DNA of 21,313 nucleotides from REEB509 sp049314555 (GTDB lineage Bacteria > Pseudomonadota > Alphaproteobacteria > Caulobacterales > Aquidulcibacteraceae). The position numbers were made by a program, and so were the translations under genes. This document shows positions 1-6,552 of the stretch, piece by piece. The stretch covers positions 1-21,313 of the forward strand of contig JBMOEW010000046.1 in assembly GCA_049314555.1 (NCBI GenBank), in the 5' to 3' direction. Below the pieces are notes generated by a model, which was given only the letters and a program-made list of their open reading frames with translations, made no database searches and was not told the DNA's origin. How positions within the stretch are numbered: position 1 is the stretch's first letter; each line of letters opens with the position of its first letter.

Positions 1-309
<309 letters not shown>

Positions 310-626
310 TGACCCCGACTGACCCTGGCTGGAATGCCAAGGTGCCTAATGGCGTATGCGTTTATGTGGACGGGAACCGACACATGATTGTTCCGAACGG
401 CTATCGCTTGCGCGTTAACCAATCCGAAACCATGGTCAGTCAATCCAGAAAACACAAACCGTCGAAGTCTGATTGGTCAGTTGCCTGACCCGCCGGACAA
501 CGCCGCCTGCGTTTCCCTTCTCCAAATCACGATGTCAAAGAGCCGGATCAGGAAGGGCGTTCCGAAGAAAACCCGTTAGATCGGACCCGCCTCCGTTCGG
601 CTCGGGAGCTTCCCGGCGGCGGCGAG
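310..626 (-). other. rRNA operon 5' leader
   Basis: This non-coding stretch lies between the inferred transcription start of the rRNA operon (about 626) and the mature 16S end. It carries a boxA-like antitermination element and would be removed by RNase III and other nucleases during 16S maturation. The short open frames inside it have no ribosome binding sites and no recognisable protein character. From 627 to 871 I see only the promoter, an A/T-tract region upstream of it and one small palindrome. Confidence 0.7.
531..544 (-). promoter_or_regulatory. boxA-like antitermination element in rRNA leader
   Basis: The minus strand reads GGCTCTTTGACATC, which resembles the boxA sequence (TGCTCTTTA-like) that binds NusB/S10 and assembles the rRNA antitermination complex. 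Similar GCTCTTTGACAT strings are common ahead of 16S in Alphaproteobacteria. It lies about 220 nt upstream of the 16S 5' end and about 80 nt downstream of the inferred start site, which is a sensible place for a leader boxA. Confidence 0.65.
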
Positions 627-632
627 GCGCGG

Positions 633-661
633 TGTTTATGCGCGCCTCAATTTTGTGTCAA
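633..661 (-). promoter_or_regulatory. Probable rRNA operon promoter (sigma-70 type)
   Basis: On the minus strand there is a perfect -35 hexamer TTGACA (661-656), a 17-bp spacer, and a -10 hexamer TAAACA (638-633). The -10 is followed by the GC-rich stretch CCGCGCCTCGCC, which fits the GC-rich discriminator of stringently controlled rRNA promoters. Directly upstream are A/T-rich runs (GAAAAAAGG next to the -35, then GAATTTTTCGCTTTTT around 692-707) that could act as an UP element. The predicted start is near 626. The hexamers and spacing are read directly; stringent control and UP-element function are inferred. Confidence 0.75.
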
Positions 662-741
662 CGCCTTTTTTCGGTTTCTGCAGCTCACCCAAAAAGCGAA
701 AAATTCGCCGACCAGGGAAGCTTAGAGCCGCACAACGCCGT

Positions 742-757
742 CGGCGGTAAACCGCCG
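742..757. repeat. Small perfect inverted repeat upstream of rRNA promoter
   Basis: CGGCGGT-AA-ACCGCCG is a 7-bp perfect palindrome with a 2-bp centre. It lies about 80 bp upstream of the rRNA -35 and about 115 bp past the end of the CBS-domain gene. No T-run follows it in the minus direction and only three Ts in the plus direction, so it is a poor intrinsic terminator. It could be a protein-binding site or a weak hairpin in the 3' tail of the CBS transcript. Confidence 0.35.
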
Positions 758-871
758 TTTCACGACATTGCTAAGCGCGAGGGATCGGATCCTATCGACC
801 TCCATGGTTAAACGCAAGTATCTTTTTCACCGGCGGTGCGGAAAAACACAGCGAATCCCTCCGAGACCGCG

Positions 872-1303
872 CTAACCCGCTGAAATATAAGCCTGCATTG
901 CTGCTGCTTCCGCTTCAGCGCGGGCGATCCGTAGCTTCACGAGATCGCCAATCGACACAATTCCGATGAGCCGGCCATCGTCCACAACCGGCAAATGACG
1001 GATCCGCCGGTCGGTCATGCGCTCCAAGCCTTCATCGACTGTTTCGTCCATGCTGGCGGTGATCACGCCTCTGGTCATGGCGCTTGACACTTTGTCGTGC
1101 AGGCACGCCGCCCCGCGTCGGCCGACTTCGCGGACCAAGTCCCGCTCGGAGAAGACACCCGTCAGACGGCCGGATTCGTCTGTTACAACCAACGCCCCCA
1201 CACGCCGTACGTCCAGTTCTCGCGCAGCCTCGGCCAGGGTCGCTTCCGCCGACAGGGTATGCACCTGCCCGCCTTTGCCCTTCAAAACATGTGAGATCAA
1301 CAT
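872..1303 (-). CDS. Two-CBS-domain protein
   Basis: This 143-residue soluble protein consists almost entirely of a pair of CBS domains (about residues 7-64 and 76-127), the module that binds adenine nucleotides and often senses energy state. Hallmarks are VFSERDLVREV at the end of the first domain and HLPVVDDGRLIGIVSIGDL in the second, followed by an alanine/glutamate-rich helix. The start at 1303 is chosen because GGAGGAG sits just upstream (GGAGGAGTGTCATG); the longer open frame to 1372 has no such site and adds residues foreign to the family. Stand-alone CBS pairs of this size are frequent in Alphaproteobacteria and their partners are usually unknown. It lies downstream of the rhomboid gene on the same strand, with a 108-bp gap that holds a perfect palindrome, so it may have its own promoter. 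Confidence 0.9.
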   Translation of the reverse strand: MLISHVLKGKGGQVHTLSAEATLAEAARELDVRRVGALVVTDESGRLTGVFSERDLVREVGRRGAACLHDKVSSAMTRGVITASMDETVDEGLERMTDRRIRHLPVVDDGRLIGIVSIGDLVKLRIARAEAEAAAMQAYISAG

Positions 1304-1385
1304 GACACTCCTCCATACCGGGCTCTTTGACGACCCGTTTCGAAGGCAAAAGGATGCGCCCTGTTCTGGCATTCGGCAAGCGTCT

Positions 1386-1400
1386 TTGAACGATGTTCAA
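1386..1400. promoter_or_regulatory. Perfect palindrome, candidate operator for the CBS gene
   Basis: TTGAACGATGTTCAA is a perfect 6-3-6 inverted repeat, about 83 bp upstream of the CBS-protein start codon and 12 bp past the rhomboid stop. Its size and symmetry suit a dimeric helix-turn-helix regulator. The regulator is unknown. No T-run follows, so it is not an intrinsic terminator. Confidence 0.45.
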
Positions 1401-1411
1401 TAACGTATTTG

Positions 1412-2077
1412 TCATATCATTGCGTGGGGGGTGCGGGGCGCGAGGACGGGCTGAAGGATTAACCCAGCGAGGAAGCCGCCAAGGTGCGCCTCCCATGCGA
1501 TCGGGGTGCCAATGAATTGCCCCAATGAGGCGAGGCCGACATTGACGACAAAGAAAATGATGAGACCCCAGTGCACCAAGGGCACTCTCAAACTTTCGCG
1601 CCAGTTCGGCCTCACACTCAGGAAGAACGCCGCAAAAACTCCAGACACGCCGCCAGAGGCCCCGACCGCGGGAATGTCTGATCCCGGATTGAGTAGGATG
1701 TAGGCAACAGCGCCGGCAACGACACTCAGTATAAAGAGTAGCGAGAAGCGCCAGCCACCACCCGCTCCTTCGCCAAATCGGCGCGCGAGGGGAACACCTG
1801 CCTGCACCAGGCATGCAGCGTTCAAAGCGATGTGGACCAACCCGCCGTGCAGGAATGCATGAGAGATAAGCGGAAGCAGCGCCATGCTTAATCCGGAATA
1901 AGCATAACCCGACACGGGATCATAACGCACTGGGTATATGGCAAAAGTCCATTCAGCCCAAGCCTGAGCTTGGGGCGTCGCCAGCGCATCTGCCAGATAT
2001 GCGCAGGCGAGTGCAGCAACCCAGGCTACAACTATGGGCGCAAATCCGGTGGGACGGGGTGTCATGTCGAGATTCAT
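1412..2077 (-). CDS. Rhomboid family intramembrane serine protease
   Basis: This 221-residue polytopic membrane protein fits the rhomboid fold, in which a Ser-His dyad cleaves transmembrane substrates within the bilayer. The catalytic serine lies in GASG (Ser141) and the catalytic histidine in WEAHLGG (His198). The upstream HAFLHGGLVHIALN block (His77, His82, Asn86) matches the conserved second-helix motif that forms the oxyanion site. Hydrophobic segments are at about residues 13-32, 62-95, 110-130, 136-154, 168-190 and 196-213, consistent with the six-helix core. The start at 2077 has only a weak ribosome site; Met5 (2065) is an alternative. It is divergent from the hfa operon, with 182 bp between the start codons. 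All catalytic residues are present; the substrate cannot be read from the sequence. Confidence 0.92.
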   Translation of the reverse strand: MNLDMTPRPTGFAPIVVAWVAALACAYLADALATPQAQAWAEWTFAIYPVRYDPVSGYAYSGLSMALLPLISHAFLHGGLVHIALNAACLVQAGVPLARRFGEGAGGGWRFSLLFILSVVAGAVAYILLNPGSDIPAVGASGGVSGVFAAFFLSVRPNWRESLRVPLVHWGLIIFFVVNVGLASLGQFIGTPIAWEAHLGGFLAGLILQPVLAPRTPHAMI

Positions 2078-2203
2078 ACTCAGTAGCCTGATGTTCTGTG
2101 TGGACTCATTGCAATTGGTTCATTTCAACACGCCCTCGGCACGGTGTAGTCGCCAGAATGGCGCCCCAAACGGGCGAAACAGCAGATTCCCTCGAAATCG
2201 AGT

Positions 2204-2219
2204 TGGCATGGCGGTTGCT
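2204..2219 (+). promoter_or_regulatory. Sigma-54 promoter of the hfa operon
   Basis: TGGCATG-GCGG-TTGCT matches the sigma-54 (RpoN) consensus TGGCACG-N4-TTGCA closely. The invariant GG (-24) and GC (-12) dinucleotides are both present at the correct spacing. The predicted start is near 2230, leaving a leader of about 30 nt that contains the GGAG ribosome site and the GTG start of hfaA. An enhancer-binding activator would be needed. A short dyad CGCCC-N5-GGGCG (2162-2176) lies upstream, but its role is unknown. Confidence 0.75.
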
Positions 2220-2259
2220 TTCTCCCTGGTCACGCGAATCCAGGGTTGGAGACATCATC

Positions 2260-2637
2260 GTGATCCGTTCATTCACCACTACGGTCGTTGGCGTTCTCGC
2301 CCTGACCTTTGCCGCCGCCGGCGCGGCGAGCGCCCAGACACAATCTCGTCTTGGCGACTTTGAACGTCCGGTCGGCTTTGAATATGGGGGCATCGACGAT
2401 CCAATCGAGGCCTCGACCCGCGATGCTAACGGCAATCGCGTCGTTATCAACGGGCGCATCACCCAGAGCCAGGGGTCTTTGTACGGCGGCCTCATGGACT
2501 CTGACGCAGGTGACCCGTTTGCCGTCGGCAACCAGCTGAATGTGGTGACACAGGGCAATTGGAACACCGTGATTATCGACTCAACACAAATCAACAACGG
2601 CGACGTGACCGCCGTCATGCAAGGAGACCAGCAATGA
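2260..2637 (+). CDS. hfaA: Holdfast-anchoring protein HfaA (curlin-like)
   Basis: This is a small secreted protein of 125 residues. A Sec signal peptide (about residues 1-25, ending ASA|QT) precedes a soluble region of about 100 residues. The C-terminal part (89-122) contains AVGNQLNVVTQGNWN and TQINNGDVTAVMQG, an Asn/Gln/Gly pattern like the amyloid repeats of curli subunits. Identification rests on this motif, on the CsgG-like gene overlapping its end by 4 bp (ATGA) and on the third gene, which together give the Caulobacter hfaA-hfaB-hfaD order. In that family HfaA is a surface protein that tethers the polysaccharide holdfast to the cell. The GTG at 2260 is preferred because GGAG lies 8 nt upstream and the signal peptide begins there; the frame stays open to 2098, but those residues look unlike protein and overlap the sigma-54 promoter. 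Confidence 0.8.
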   Translation: MIRSFTTTVVGVLALTFAAAGAASAQTQSRLGDFERPVGFEYGGIDDPIEASTRDANGNRVVINGRITQSQGSLYGGLMDSDAGDPFAVGNQLNVVTQGNWNTVIIDSTQINNGDVTAVMQGDQQ

Positions 2638-3830
2638 CCTCGGTTATGGACCGCACCACCACCCGCAAAGCCGGGCCCTTTGTCGCTTTGGCCGCCGCTG
2701 CCCTTCTGGCTGGCTGCGTGACGCCGGCGTCTGGCTCCGACGGCATGTATGCGTTGCCAATTGGCGACGCACCTGTGACCGCCAACCCTACGGCCTACAC
2801 TCCTGCCCTCAACTGCTTGGCTTCCTATGCTTCGTCGCGCGGCCTTGCCACGCCACGGGTCGCAGTGGGCCGGATTATCGACTACACTGGTCGGATTGAC
2901 GACGAAGGCGGTCGCCAAATCACCCAGGGCGCGTCGCTCATGGCGATCACGGCGTTTGCCAAGTCTGGCGCTCGCCTGGTGGAGCGCTTCGATACCTCCG
3001 TGACCGAACTGGAGCTTCGCTACGCCAACAACCGACTGATCGGCCAAGAAGGCCAAGGCGACGACGAAGTGCGTCGGATCTATGCGGGCCAAATTCCTGG
3101 CTCCGACTACTTCTTCGTGGGCGGTATCACGGAACTGAACTACAACATCCGCTCGCTCGGCGGTGAAGCCTTCGTAAGCGGCACCGGCACGCGCAGTGAC
3201 CGTGGGTCGCTCACAGGGCGTCTGTTCGTGATGAATATCGCGCTCGACTTCCGCTTGGTTGATACCAACTCGCTCGAAGTTGTGGACGTGATCTCCTACC
3301 AAAAGCAGATCCTCGGCCGTGAAGTGCGGGCTGGCGTGTTCAGCTTCTTCGATGACACGCTGGTCGATTTGTCTGTGGGTGAGCGGGCACTGGAACCAGT
3401 GCAGCTTGCGGTGCGGGCCGGTGTGGAACGGGCGGTCGTGGAAGTGATGGCGAACCTCTATGGCGTTGCTGACACCACGGTGTGTGCGGATGCCATCTCT
3501 GCCCAAGGCGACCCAATGGGCCCGACCACCGCCCAAGCGACCGGCGACTTCCGGACCATGACCGGTCCGGCAGCTCAGTCGGCAGCTGAACGGCGCAGCG
3601 ACATCAACGCTTGGACCCCAAGCCGCGACGCTGGCATGGGCCAACTGCGGGGCCGCACAGGCGCTGCAGCGGCGACGAATTCGCCTGCAGCCAGCACGCC
3701 AGCGGGCAACGGCAATGACGGCTCGCGTCCTTGGCCGCCCACTGTAAGCGCTGCTCCGGCGGCGGTTCGTGCGGAGCCCACTGTGGCTCCTGGCGCGCCC
3801 CGCGGCCTGACCGCACTCAACGGTCGCTAA
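2634..3830 (+). CDS. hfaB: Holdfast-anchoring lipoprotein HfaB (CsgG family)
   Basis: This 398-residue lipoprotein is related to CsgG, the nonameric outer-membrane pore that exports curli subunits. A type II signal ends in LLAGC, with Cys28 as the lipidation site. The CsgG-like domain spans about residues 60-285 and includes VAVGRIIDYTGR, GSDYFFVGGITELNYNI, ALDFRLVDTNSLEVVDV and a late helix at 255-275. After it comes a low-complexity tail of about 110 residues rich in Pro, Ala, Gly and Thr (about 290-398) that curli CsgG lacks. The start at 2634 overlaps the hfaA stop (ATGA) and has AAGGAGA 7 nt upstream, indicating translational coupling. Expected role: secretion or stabilisation of HfaA and HfaD at the outer membrane. 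Confidence 0.88.
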   Translation: MTSVMDRTTTRKAGPFVALAAAALLAGCVTPASGSDGMYALPIGDAPVTANPTAYTPALNCLASYASSRGLATPRVAVGRIIDYTGRIDDEGGRQITQGASLMAITAFAKSGARLVERFDTSVTELELRYANNRLIGQEGQGDDEVRRIYAGQIPGSDYFFVGGITELNYNIRSLGGEAFVSGTGTRSDRGSLTGRLFVMNIALDFRLVDTNSLEVVDVISYQKQILGREVRAGVFSFFDDTLVDLSVGERALEPVQLAVRAGVERAVVEVMANLYGVADTTVCADAISAQGDPMGPTTAQATGDFRTMTGPAAQSAAERRSDINAWTPSRDAGMGQLRGRTGAAAATNSPAASTPAGNGNDGSRPWPPTVSAAPAAVRAEPTVAPGAPRGLTALNGR

Positions 3831-3860
3831 TCTTAACGATTTAGATCAGGAGAGCCCGCT

Positions 3861-5174
3861 ATGCGCGCGTCCAGCTTCCTTTCGATTACCACAGCGGCAC
3901 TTGCTGTGATGGCCTTCTCGGCGGCCTCCGCGGGCACCCCCACGGCGGCCACCACCACCCAACCCACCGGCTGCCAAGGCCAAAACATGTCGGTGCCACA
4001 GCCCACACCGTGCTCCGGCCAGAACGCAGACGTTCAAAGCGAGCAGATGCAACTGAACTCCTCCTTCAGCCAGTTTCAGCTCGATGTTCATTCGATCACT
4101 GAAGCAAGCGGCGCGGCTGTCAGCTCTGGCAATGTGCTGACCGTTGGATCTGCCACACGCAACGGGGCTAGCGTTGAAAGCGTTCAAGGTGCGATGGGCA
4201 CCACGACGTCCACGAGCCAAATCGCCGTCAATGACGCGTCTGGCAACGTGATCAACACAGCCACCGCCACTGGAAATGGCCTCACGGCCGGCACCGAAGG
4301 TGGGCCACTTGCTGTGACTGCGGTGCAGGCCGCGCACAGTACTGGCGACGTCAATGCCACCAGCTACACCCGCTCAGCGCGCGTCAATGGTGCTGCGAAC
4401 TCGGCAACCGCCGGGGCGAACGTGACCACCTTAAACGCCACGAACGGCGCGTTGACCGGCAATATCACGCAGTGGAGCACGGCCAACGTGCGTGCCACGG
4501 CAGAAGCTGATCATTGCTGCGTTAACACCGCTGCGACCGGTGCAGCTTTGGCCAGTGCCAACAACATCACGGCCACAAGCACCAATGGTGCCAGCACGAT
4601 GCGCACGAACCAGCGCACCACGGGCGGTGAAGTCGTCGCGCTGGTAGACCTCTATGCCGGTTATGCTGGCGACGCGGCCGCCACTGCCACCGCCAACGGC
4701 AACGCCTTGACGCTTGGTGGGGCCTTTGCGCCGATGCTGATGGAAGCCACGCAGGAAAACGCTGCGGCGATCCGCTCTGAAGCCTATGTGACCATTGGTG
4801 GGGACTATACCGGTGTTGTGGCCGCCTCTTCGTATGGCGTCGGCAACAGCGCTGTCGGCCAGAATGCGGGTGGCAACGGCACGTTCCGCACAAACCAAAG
4901 CAACACGGGATCTGTGACCTCTTACACGGCCATCTCGGGCACCGGCGGGGTTGGGGCCTCGGGCGGATCGACGGCGATCGGCAACATGGCGTCTGGGTTT
5001 GTTTGCACGCAGTGTGGCGATGCCAGCCTCTCGGCCTGGAACCGTCAGGTCAACAGCGGCCCTGTGACAGCCGCGACCACGATCGTTGGGGCGCGCAATG
5101 GCTCGGTGATCGGATCGGCGACCGCGATTGGCAATGCTGCCACCTATACCATCGGAACCGGGCGCAGCCACTAA
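3861..5174 (+). CDS. hfaD: Holdfast-anchoring protein HfaD (repeat protein)
   Basis: This 437-residue secreted protein has a Sec signal peptide (about 1-24, ASA|GT) and a Thr/Ala/Gly/Asn-rich mature region. I identify it as HfaD from its position after hfaA-hfaB and its composition; in Caulobacter, HfaD works with HfaA to anchor the holdfast. By eye it is repetitive: GN-x-[LIV]-T-like sites occur near residues 91, 139, 187, 234, 281, 329, 375 and 425, and a paired Gln near 109, 156, 204, 251, 298, 346 and 396, giving a period of about 47-48. This suggests a beta-solenoid or curlin-like stack. Six cysteines (38, 51, 219, 220, 382, 385) sit in three close pairs, unusual for an amyloid-type protein. 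AGGAGA lies about 9 nt upstream of the ATG, 30 bp after hfaB. Last gene of the operon. Confidence 0.78.
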   Translation: MRASSFLSITTAALAVMAFSAASAGTPTAATTTQPTGCQGQNMSVPQPTPCSGQNADVQSEQMQLNSSFSQFQLDVHSITEASGAAVSSGNVLTVGSATRNGASVESVQGAMGTTTSTSQIAVNDASGNVINTATATGNGLTAGTEGGPLAVTAVQAAHSTGDVNATSYTRSARVNGAANSATAGANVTTLNATNGALTGNITQWSTANVRATAEADHCCVNTAATGAALASANNITATSTNGASTMRTNQRTTGGEVVALVDLYAGYAGDAAATATANGNALTLGGAFAPMLMEATQENAAAIRSEAYVTIGGDYTGVVAASSYGVGNSAVGQNAGGNGTFRTNQSNTGSVTSYTAISGTGGVGASGGSTAIGNMASGFVCTQCGDASLSAWNRQVNSGPVTAATTIVGARNGSVIGSATAIGNAATYTIGTGRSH

Positions 5175-5197
5175 GGCCCGCCCTGGTCTCCACCCCG

Positions 5198-5236
5198 AAA
5201 TGGCGCGCTCAGAGACATCTGGGCGCGCCATTTTGG
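5198..5236 (+). terminator. Intrinsic terminator after hfaD
   Basis: An 11-bp perfect stem, AAATGGCGCGC (5198-5208) pairing with GCGCGCCATTT (5223-5233), has a 14-nt loop and is followed by a fourth T. It begins 24 bp after the hfaD stop and would end the hfaABD transcript. The U-tract is short, but the stem is strong. Confidence 0.8.
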
Positions 5237-5348
5237 CGTTTGGGGCCCCTATCGAGCTTGTATCTTCTTCAAAATGCTTAGGTTCATCCGCCGTTCAGGC
5301 ACAGACCGGTAGGGTCTTCCTCTATTTTCGTGCTTGGGAGATGCACAC

Positions 5349-5813
5349 ATGGCGAAGACCCCACAAATCCTTGTCGCTGCCGCGATTGGCTTGATGACCG
5401 CTGTTGGCGGCTGCGCCACCGGCGTTGGCGCTGGCGATTACGCGCGGGCGAGTGTTGGCGAGGTCAACCGCGTCGAAGAGGGCGTGGTGTTGCGGGTGCG
5501 GCCGGTGCGAATCGAAGGCACACGCACCATCATTGGGCCTGCGACCGGCGCCGTGATCGGCGGCGTCGCCGGCAGCCAGATCGGTGGCGGCAATGAAGAG
5601 CAAGCCATTGGCGCTGTTGCAGGGGCTGTGCTTGGCGGCCTTGCGGGCGCGGCGGTGGAGCAAGGCGTAACGCGGCGCGAAGGTTATGCCTACACAGTAC
5701 GCAAGCAAAACGGTGAAGTGGTGAACATTGTTCAGGGTGCCGACCTGTATATTGAGCCAGGTTCCGCAGTTTACATCGAATACGGCCAACGCGCGCGGGT
5801 CGTGCCGCGCTAA
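5349..5813 (+). CDS. Glycine-zipper outer-membrane lipoprotein (SlyB / 17-kDa antigen type)
   Basis: This 154-residue lipoprotein has a short signal ending in VGGC, with the lipidated Cys at about residue 22, then a central glycine-zipper 2TM segment (IGPATGAVIGGVAGSQIGGG and AIGAVAGAVLGGLAGAAVEQ, about 62-104). The C-terminal ~45 residues form a small beta-rich region (YAYTVRKQNGEVVNIVQGAD). This is the layout of the SlyB and Rickettsia 17-kDa surface antigen family, which sits in the outer membrane and affects envelope integrity. The ATG at 5349 is preferred, with GGGAG 8-9 nt upstream; an in-frame TTG at 5334 overlaps that site. The gene follows the hfa terminator, so it probably has its own promoter in 5237-5340, where a small dyad AGACC-N5-GGTCT (5303-5317) is visible. 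A link to holdfast function is not shown. Confidence 0.88.
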   Translation: MAKTPQILVAAAIGLMTAVGGCATGVGAGDYARASVGEVNRVEEGVVLRVRPVRIEGTRTIIGPATGAVIGGVAGSQIGGGNEEQAIGAVAGAVLGGLAGAAVEQGVTRREGYAYTVRKQNGEVVNIVQGADLYIEPGSAVYIEYGQRARVVPR

Positions 5814-5838
5814 GCCCACACGACGAACTGGTTCGGCG

Positions 5839-5868
5839 GCGCGGGAGGCATCACCTTGCCTCTCGCGC
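5839..5868 (+). terminator. Hairpin after the glycine-zipper gene
   Basis: GCGCGGGAGGC (5839-5849) can pair with GCCTCTCGCGC (5858-5868) through 11 positions, including one G-U, around an 8-nt loop. No T-run follows, so it may be a weak terminator or an RNA 3'-end stabiliser. It stands 25 bp after the lipoprotein stop and 22 bp before rpe. Confidence 0.5.
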
Positions 5869-5890
5869 TGCGACCTGTTACGCGCGTTGT

Positions 5891-6550
5891 ATGGTCTTCC
5901 CCTTGATCGCTCCATCGATTCTGGCCGCAGACTTTGCTCGGCTGGGAGAAGAAATCGCCGCTGTCGAAGATGCCGGCGCGGACATGATCCACGTTGATGT
6001 TATGGATGGGCACTTTGTGCCAAACCTGACGATCGGGCCGCCGGTGGTTAAAGCCTTGCGGCCGCACGTGAAATCCGTGATGGACGTGCACTTGATGATC
6101 TCGCCGGTTGATCCGTTTATCGCCGCCTTCCGAGAGGCGGGTGCCGACATCATCACCATTCACCCGGAGGCCGGGCCGCACGTTCACCGCTCGTTGCAAG
6201 CGATCCGCGCGTCGGGTGCCAAGGCCGGCTTGTCACTAAATCCGGGCACGCCGATTGAGGCGCTGGATCCTGTGATGGATCTTCTGGACCTCGTTTTGGT
6301 GATGAGCGTGAACCCCGGCTTTGGGGGACAAAGTTTCCTTGAGAGCCAGCTTGAGAAAATCAAGGCGGTGCGGCGGCGCATCGACGCTACCGGGCGAAAC
6401 ATCACTTTGCAGGTGGATGGCGGCGTGACCGCAAAAACTGCGCAGTGGTGCGTGGAGGCAGGTGCCACGGCTTTGGTTGCGGGCACGGCCGTGTTCGCCG
6501 GCGGAGCGGGGTCCTATCGGTCCAATATAGCTGCCTTGCGAGGCGGCTAG
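5891..6550 (+). CDS. rpe: Ribulose-phosphate 3-epimerase
   Basis: This enzyme interconverts D-ribulose 5-phosphate and D-xylulose 5-phosphate in the pentose phosphate pathway (and the Calvin cycle where present). The 219-residue TIM barrel has the normal family length and all signature sites: IAPSILAADF (Ser9), HVDVMDGHFVPN (His34 and Asp36), MDVHLM (His67), VNPGFGGQ (phosphate loop, about 140-147) and QVDGG (Asp176). His34, Asp36, His67 and Asp176 are the expected metal ligands, and Asp36/Asp176 the acid-base pair. No clear ribosome site precedes the ATG, which could mean weak initiation, although the protein aligns well from residue 1. It is followed after 2 bp by the heparinase-family gene, so the two are almost certainly cotranscribed, probably with purH. 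Confidence 0.97.
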   Translation: MVFPLIAPSILAADFARLGEEIAAVEDAGADMIHVDVMDGHFVPNLTIGPPVVKALRPHVKSVMDVHLMISPVDPFIAAFREAGADIITIHPEAGPHVHRSLQAIRASGAKAGLSLNPGTPIEALDPVMDLLDLVLVMSVNPGFGGQSFLESQLEKIKAVRRRIDATGRNITLQVDGGVTAKTAQWCVEAGATALVAGTAVFAGGAGSYRSNIAALRGG

Positions 6551-6552
6551 CC

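Noticed and set aside
473..811. Plus-strand open frame of about 112 codons in the rRNA leader and promoter region
   Set aside because: It covers boxA and the rRNA promoter, lacks a ribosome site and shows no protein-like features.
804..811. TTAACCAT string on the minus strand, resembling a CtrA half-site
   Set aside because: A single half-site about 145 bp upstream of the rRNA -35, with no second half at the proper spacing; too weak to call.
1321..1331. Second copy of the boxA-like string GGCTCTTTGAC on the plus strand
   Set aside because: No rRNA gene or long untranslated transcript lies downstream on that strand; it overlaps the leader of the minus-strand CBS gene and is most likely chance.
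2106..3644. Long open frame of about 510 codons on the minus strand opposite hfaA-hfaB
   Set aside because: It is antisense to two well-supported genes with signal peptides and ribosome sites, its own start lacks such a site, and its His/Arg-rich composition is typical of a GC-rich shadow frame.
4431..5231. Minus-strand open frame of about 266 codons opposite hfaD
   Set aside because: Arg/Gly-rich shadow of a low-complexity gene; it runs across the hfaD terminator and shows no domain.
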